A DNA stretch of 64,000 nt, from the NCBI GenBank assembly GCA_002104945.1, contig MCFH01000011.1:62001-126000 (forward strand), given 5' to 3'. Below, piece after piece: positions 58,919 through 64,000 of this stretch. Under the pieces are notes generated by a model that was given only the letters and a program-made list of their open reading frames with translations, was not told where the DNA came from and did no database searches. This DNA is from Piromyces finnis (taxonomy: Eukaryota > Neocallimastigomycota > Neocallimastigomycetes > Neocallimastigales > Neocallimastigaceae). How positions within the stretch are numbered: position 1 is the stretch's first letter; each line of letters starts with the position of its first letter. Position numbers and translations under genes: made by a program.

Positions 58919-61900
58919 ATGTCAGTCCTTTATATTAAAGACAAGAATTATATCAGACGTGGTACCCGGTCTTATGGTATCCCCTTAGATGATATTCGCT
59001 CCTTCTTTATCCGTGGTATTCGATCATGGTCAGTAAATATGCTATGGGAAAAACTCGAGGTTATTCTAGAAGATAAATTTAATTCAGTTATTAGTGTTAA
59101 ATATTTTCAGACTTTCAATGATCACTTTTTCTTAGTCAAGGTTCATGGTTCATCGAAAGATTGTATTAAAATCTTACACATGTTAAAGAAGAAACTTTCA
59201 GTTACCTCAATTTCCTTTTCAGCTCGTAGTAGAAGGAATCACAAATACACTTTTTCCACTCTCAAACGTAAAATTTTAGTTTCTAATAAACATCAACATT
59301 CTATTCAACAATCATTTCAACAATCAGTTCAACAATCTCATCAACAATCCGATCCTCAACTAGATCTTCAACAAGATCTTCAACAAGTTTCCAATCATGA
59401 AAATATTCCAGATCTACAGCAAACACAATTTCAATCTCAACATTCAACAATTAATTCTAATAGCTCTATCAACTCTGATAACAGTTCAATAGTTGATAGT
59501 TCTTCAGTTTCACAGCCATCTAGTAATAGTTCTACTTATTCCTCTGATGCATCATCCATTAATAACGATGACTTTAATAATAATAATAATAATAGCAACG
59601 ATTCTTCCTCATCCAACAAGCCTGATAACTTTTCTTTTTGTCTTAGTTGGAACACCAATGGGTGGAATCACGAAAAGAGAGATAGTATTAGCTATTTCAC
59701 AGCTATTTTCAAACCATTATTTTTATGTTTCCAAGAAACTGGTAATGGTTCTGGATCGAATACAGATTATCCTTGTCGTGTTACTTTGCGAAACTATAGA
59801 CACTTTTTCAAGAAAGCTGACGAATCAGTTCCGGGAATGAGAGGTTTATATTTAGGTTTTCACAATTCATGTCAAGCCTCACTTGAAAACTTCTCTGGAA
59901 AGTATATTATTTCTATTTATACTTTTAGTCTCTGGAATAGATTCAAATGCTCGATTGGTAATGTTTATATGCCTCATAGTCATCACAACATCTATGTTGA
60001 TCATGCAAAGTTAGAAGTTCGCTTGTGGTTACAAACTCATTCATCCCATCCATCGATTCTTGTTGGTGATTATAATATGTCTAAAGTAAAATTATCCAAC
60101 TGGTTATCAACTAATGGATTAGGAGATTGGGAAATTCTTCCGCTTAGAGGGTCGACTATCTCTTGGACTCGAGGTGATCAATCTTCCGACATTGACCATG
60201 CTCTTATCAATTCGAAGATGAAAGATCTTATTCACTCAGGATCATTTATAAATAATTTTTATCCTGTATCAGACCATAAGCCACTTCTTATTAATGGTAA
60301 AATTATTCCTATGGAAGATTTTTCTAATGACTTTAATGTTCCTAAGAAAATTCTGAAATGGAATAGATTAAAATGTATTGAGGAAAAGGAATCTATTATC
60401 AGTCATAATAAATTCCAAATACTTTCAGCAAAATCCAACGATCCTAATGTTTCTACAGATGAACTTTCCAAAGAGTTTACTTCAACTGCTTTTTCAATTG
60501 CAGACGAGCTCAGTATTACCTCAGCAAATAATGTTATAAAGTCTTCATTTCATATTTCACAACAAATTTTTAATCTTCAAAAAATCAAAATGAAGTTGTA
60601 TAAGAGATTTAAAAAAGAAAGAATTTATGATATAGATGAATTTATTAAAAGAATTAAAATCTACCGTAAGCTCATTGATTACATCCACAAAAGATGTAAT
60701 GAATTTAGGAAGCAAGAATATCTTCATTGGATTAAAACAGGATGTGAGTATATGAAGAGTCATAATCCTAAGAAGGCCTGGAAATGGATCAAGAAAACTG
60801 CAAAAATTGGAAAAGATTCTTTCTTTATTGCTCAACCAATTAAAAATAAAAATGGAGAATTAGTTGTTGCTACGGAAGAACAACTAGATGTGTGGCATGA
60901 TCATTTCGAAAATCTTGCATCAGATCCAAGTGGTGTAAGTCTTGATTTGGAGCATTGGTATGAAGAACCAATGAATAAACGTTTTTCACTTCCTATGCTT
61001 GATGAGTGGGATATCAACCAAGATATTAGTATTGATGAAGTCAAGTCAGCTATCCTCTCTACTCCAAATTATAAAGCATCAGGTCCGGATGGTATTCCAA
61101 TTGAATTTTACAAAGCATTAGTTCCATCAAGTAATGATTCTAATAATGCTACAGATAATAATTCTTCTGGTAATACTACTTCAGATAATGATGCTCATGG
61201 TTTAAATTTTATTCTTAAATTATTTAACCGTATTTGGGATGGAGATTTCCCCAACTCATGGAATGAATCCAGTATTGTTTCTATTCCTAAGAAGGGAGAT
61301 TTGACAGATTGTGATAACTATCGAGGTATATCACTTATCAATAATGGTATTAAGTTGATTTCCAAAATTGTCACCACTAGAATCTCAGAATATGGTTTAA
61401 AGAATAATTTCATTAGACCTGAACAATTTGGTTTTCGAAAAAAGGAAGAAAGTATTAGTCTTTTCATTTCAATCCAAGAAATATGCCGTAGACGTCAATT
61501 AGATAATAAAGAGACATATTTGGCCTTTTTAGATCTCAGGAAAGCATACGATTCAGTCCCAATCGGTAATATTCTCCATAAATTAGATTGTTTAGGAATC
61601 CGAGGTAAGAGTTTACAATTCATCAAAAATTTATATTTAACATCTAAGGCTAATGTCAAATTAGATGGACAATTCTCGAAATCTTTTGATGTGAAGAAAG
61701 GAGTCCGTCAAGGTTGCCCTCTTTCTCCTATTCTCTTTAATCTCTTTATTAATGATATATTTAGAGAGTGCGAAGATCTAGGAGTCAGTTTAGGTGACAC
61801 TCGATGCTGTGGTGGACTTTTTGCAGATGATATAGTTATTTGTGCTCCAACAAGAGGATGCTTAAAAAAGATGCTTAGAAGAGTTAATGAATGGGCATTG

Positions 61901-63445
61901 TATAATGAAATGGAATTTGGTATCCAGAAATGTTCAACGATGGTGATTCGTCCTGAATCAATAGAAAATCAGAACAAGAGAGATCCAACATTTTACTTAG
62001 CAGGACAACCCATTCCAACTACTGACTGCTACACTTATCTTGGTGTTCCATTTGATAAGAATCTGTCCCTTAAACCAGTAATTAAAGCTCTTAATAACAA
62101 GGTTTTGAAAGGACTTTTCTCAGTCAGTAAATTCTTAAGAAATCCTAATATTCCTATTCCTTTCAAAAAACTAGTACTTAACTCACAAGTGATTAGCAGA
62201 GTTTCATACTTTGCACCATTACTTGGATCCAACAAAGCTAGGTCTAGGATTGCTCAGAAGCATGTTAACAAAGGATTACGATGGGTTGCCGGAGTTCATA
62301 AAGCTGTATCGTTTATATCTTTATACTCTATTTCAAAAGATTTGAATATTCCTCCATTGTCAGCCAAATGTGCGTTAGCTCAGGTTAGATGTTTTAACAA
62401 ATGGAAAAACTCAAATTGTATTATCTCACACCTTGTCAATTACATTCCTAAATTTAGAAAATACACGTGGTGCAAATCAAGTAGGACACTTGATAAAAAA
62501 TTAAAGAAACATGGAGATGTTAAAGCAGTTAAAAACTTTTATTGGAAAGATCTCAAAGGGAATTCAATCAAAGCGCAATATTATGATGATAATAAATTTA
62601 TTGAAACTAAAGATTTTATTAAATTATGTTATGAGTACCCAGAGTTTGCCTATGGCTTCTACTGGCTATTGAAAGCAAGAAGCGGATACAAGTTGGATGC
62701 TAGAGTTGCCAAAGCTGCCAAATTTGTTGATCCAGTTTGTCCTAACTACTGTCCATGTTGCAAGTGTGGAGATCAAAGTATTAAACATTGGTTATTAGAT
62801 TGTCCAACATTTAGAGATATCCGTATTAAACATTATGATTCCATAGTCCAGCTATTAAATTTTTTCAGTCAACGTAATTCCAATAGTCCTATCAATAATA
62901 ATGAAATTGATAATATCAGTAGAGATAGTAATAACATTAATAGTAATAGTAACAATAGTAGTAATAACAATAGTAATAGTAACAATAGTAATAGTAACAA
63001 TAGTAATAATAACAATAATAGAAATAATAATATTAGTAATGATAGCAATAGTGAAGATAATAATTCTAATTTAGATAGTAATTTAGTTAATGATAGTAAT
63101 AGTTCTAATAATCCGGTGAATATTAATGTGTATGATTATTCTAGTGTGTGCAGTAAAATATTTAAATTCCTTCTTGGGGGAAGAAGTTTTAACAATATTA
63201 ATTACAATTCAAGGGAATGGAAAGAACTTTGTAAGCGTCAGATTCAATCTGGTACTAATGAAGGAGCACCATTCTTGACGGTAACCGCGGAACTTCTAAC
63301 CAAAATCATGCCTTTTGCTATTGGCCAGCAATGGTCAATGTTCAAAAGGTTTGAAGCAACATCCAAGAGCGTCAATGCTGAAGAAACAGTAAGACAGGCC
63401 AGGAGGGCCAGCGCAACCAATGGAGATCATAATTTTGTTCCATGA
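58919..63445 (+). CDS. LINE ORF: APE endonuclease, reverse transcriptase, C-terminal zinc knuckle
   Basis: 1508 aa, uninterrupted. The N-terminal ~110 residues are basic and unrecognised, followed by a Gln/Ser/Asn-rich linker. The APE-like endonuclease (~236-455) shows WNTNGW, CFQETG, VGDYN, DIDHALI and SDHKPLL, with the catalytic Asn, Glu, Asp/Asn and Asp-His in place. The reverse transcriptase (~720-1000) shows SGPDGIPIEFYK, NYRGISLIN, FLDLRKAYDSV, GVRQGCPLSPILFNLFIND and the catalytic FADD. Near ~1274 a CPCC-x(n)-H-x4-C knuckle (CPNYCPCCKCGDQSIKHWLLDCP) is typical of non-LTR elements. No RNase H domain or separate gag-like ORF is seen. An Asn/Ser repeat (62930-63110) sits after the knuckle. 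Function: target-primed reverse transcription of its own mRNA. Confidence 0.95.
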   Translation: MSVLYIKDKNYIRRGTRSYGIPLDDIRSFFIRGIRSWSVNMLWEKLEVILEDKFNSVISVKYFQTFNDHFFLVKVHGSSKDCIKILHMLKKKLSVTSISFSARSRRNHKYTFSTLKRKILVSNKHQHSIQQSFQQSVQQSHQQSDPQLDLQQDLQQVSNHENIPDLQQTQFQSQHSTINSNSSINSDNSSIVDSSSVSQPSSNSSTYSSDASSINNDDFNNNNNNSNDSSSSNKPDNFSFCLSWNTNGWNHEKRDSISYFTAIFKPLFLCFQETGNGSGSNTDYPCRVTLRNYRHFFKKADESVPGMRGLYLGFHNSCQASLENFSGKYIISIYTFSLWNRFKCSIGNVYMPHSHHNIYVDHAKLEVRLWLQTHSSHPSILVGDYNMSKVKLSNWLSTNGLGDWEILPLRGSTISWTRGDQSSDIDHALINSKMKDLIHSGSFINNFYPVSDHKPLLINGKIIPMEDFSNDFNVPKKILKWNRLKCIEEKESIISHNKFQILSAKSNDPNVSTDELSKEFTSTAFSIADELSITSANNVIKSSFHISQQIFNLQKIKMKLYKRFKKERIYDIDEFIKRIKIYRKLIDYIHKRCNEFRKQEYLHWIKTGCEYMKSHNPKKAWKWIKKTAKIGKDSFFIAQPIKNKNGELVVATEEQLDVWHDHFENLASDPSGVSLDLEHWYEEPMNKRFSLPMLDEWDINQDISIDEVKSAILSTPNYKASGPDGIPIEFYKALVPSSNDSNNATDNNSSGNTTSDNDAHGLNFILKLFNRIWDGDFPNSWNESSIVSIPKKGDLTDCDNYRGISLINNGIKLISKIVTTRISEYGLKNNFIRPEQFGFRKKEESISLFISIQEICRRRQLDNKETYLAFLDLRKAYDSVPIGNILHKLDCLGIRGKSLQFIKNLYLTSKANVKLDGQFSKSFDVKKGVRQGCPLSPILFNLFINDIFRECEDLGVSLGDTRCCGGLFADDIVICAPTRGCLKKMLRRVNEWALYNEMEFGIQKCSTMVIRPESIENQNKRDPTFYLAGQPIPTTDCYTYLGVPFDKNLSLKPVIKALNNKVLKGLFSVSKFLRNPNIPIPFKKLVLNSQVISRVSYFAPLLGSNKARSRIAQKHVNKGLRWVAGVHKAVSFISLYSISKDLNIPPLSAKCALAQVRCFNKWKNSNCIISHLVNYIPKFRKYTWCKSSRTLDKKLKKHGDVKAVKNFYWKDLKGNSIKAQYYDDNKFIETKDFIKLCYEYPEFAYGFYWLLKARSGYKLDARVAKAAKFVDPVCPNYCPCCKCGDQSIKHWLLDCPTFRDIRIKHYDSIVQLLNFFSQRNSNSPINNNEIDNISRDSNNINSNSNNSSNNNSNSNNSNSNNSNNNNNRNNNISNDSNSEDNNSNLDSNLVNDSNSSNNPVNINVYDYSSVCSKIFKFLLGGRSFNNINYNSREWKELCKRQIQSGTNEGAPFLTVTAELLTKIMPFAIGQQWSMFKRFEATSKSVNAEETVRQARRASATNGDHNFVP

Positions 63446-63683
63446 CAAAATTTTGATCTTTGGCTCGGTGTCCCATTGGAAGTCAAATACAATTATTATA
63501 CTTTAGTATGATAGTGGCTTTCTTACTTTAATTAAAATTACTAGAATACATTATACCCAAATTTTATTCATTTGTGTTTAATTAAACATATTTTTTTTTA
63601 TTTTTATTTTTATTTTTAATTTTTTTATTACATGTATTATAATTTTAATTAAATTAATAATAAAGTTTAAAATATTTGATGCC

Positions 63684-63686
<3 letters not shown>

Positions 63687-63737
<51 letters not shown>
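63687..63737 (+). other. Poly-A tail of the LINE
   Basis: About 51 uninterrupted A, directly followed by the right copy of the target-site duplication. Confidence 0.9.
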
Positions 63738-63739
<2 letters not shown>

Positions 63740-63747
63740 ATTTCAAA
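63735..63747. repeat. Right target-site duplication of the LINE
   Basis: AAACCATTTCAAA, matching 58016-58028. Confidence 0.85.
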
Positions 63748-64000
63748 TGGTATAAATAGGATTTAAGAATTTAATTCTCTTGATGTTTTATTATTATTAT
63801 TTTTTTTTAATCTTTAATTTTTATAAAAATTATCCTATGGTAATATAGTAATTCAATTCGTTGTTGTTGATAGTAAAATTATTTGTTGATAGTAAATCTT
63901 TTTTTTTTATGTTATGAATGTATAAATGTATTTTTTTTTGTTTGGTTTTGTTTTGCTTACCTATTCTATTTAAATTTATGTTTTTACGCTTTGTATAATT
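63748..64000. other. Right flank
   Basis: AT-rich genomic flank beyond the LINE; nothing recognised before the window ends. Confidence 0.5.

Larger units (their letters stand above)
58029..63737 (+). mobile_element. Full-length LINE-type (non-LTR) retrotransposon
   Basis: The element has a ~890-bp 5' UTR starting with tandem monomers, one intact APE-RT ORF, a ~240-bp 3' UTR and a ~50-A tail, bounded by a 10-13-bp target-site duplication. Intact coding capacity, a pure poly-A tail and a perfect duplication indicate a recent insertion. The clade cannot be named without a tree. Confidence 0.92.

Overview
This is a eukaryotic nuclear window: extremely AT-rich, with genes interrupted by many short AT-rich introns (GTAAGT/GTATGT-type donors, TAG/AAG acceptors), long homopolymer and trinucleotide tracts, and many Asn/Gln/Glu-rich proteins. 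The gene set (MAGO, MED4, TAF1A, an Rsm1/NIPA-type protein, an SCY1-like pseudokinase, NSUN6) plus a bacterial-looking intronless methyltransferase best fits an anaerobic gut fungus (Neocallimastigomycota). That assignment is an inference. A dictyostelid-like amoeba is the main alternative, and no rRNA or tRNA is present to settle it. No tRNA, CRISPR array or prokaryotic operon was seen.

Layout. 343-2148 (+): 3' part of a SETD6/Rkm-type SET-domain methyltransferase, truncated by the window edge. 3119-9875 (-): a 10-exon SCYL3-like pseudokinase with a giant repeat tail. 10772-11819 (-): Mediator subunit MED4, divergent from 12513-15466 (+), a 9-exon TAF1A-like RNA polymerase I factor. 15941-20776 (+): ZC3HC1/NIPA/Rsm1-like zinc-finger protein with a very large acidic insertion. 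21331-26410: two 497-bp arms in inverted orientation, each carrying an SRP RNA (7SL) gene recognised from its Alu-domain UGUAA and its AGG-GNRA-AGCAG domain IV; they flank mago (22058-23289) and acyl-CoA-binding protein (24362-24999). 26411-29700: AT-rich gap. 29701-36926 (+): a 2330-aa F-box/LRR protein with Q/P/N-rich extension. 37808-41062 (-): an Asn-rich UBZ4 zinc-finger protein with SUMO-interaction-like motifs. 41511-44613 (-): NSUN6 tRNA m5C methyltransferase, 10 exons. 45653-46679 (-): 101-aa two-EF-hand protein. 46680-51337: gene-poor, with a 37-bp minisatellite at its right end. 51338-55163 (+): SH3-DH-PH RhoGEF. 56411-57064 (+): intronless class I SAM methyltransferase. 58029-63737 (+): full-length, apparently intact LINE-type retrotransposon with tandem 5' UTR monomers, one 1508-aa ORF, a poly-A tail and a matching target-site duplication.

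The genes do not form a pathway; they are unlinked housekeeping, RNA-processing, trafficking and signalling genes. Exon structures were built by hand from splice consensus and reading-frame continuity. Wherever all exons were resolved, the total coding length was a multiple of three, but no transcript data were available. The strongest observations are the inverted SRP RNA pair, the ten FxDxF repeats in the SCYL-like tail, the UBZ4/SIM protein and the fresh LINE copy.
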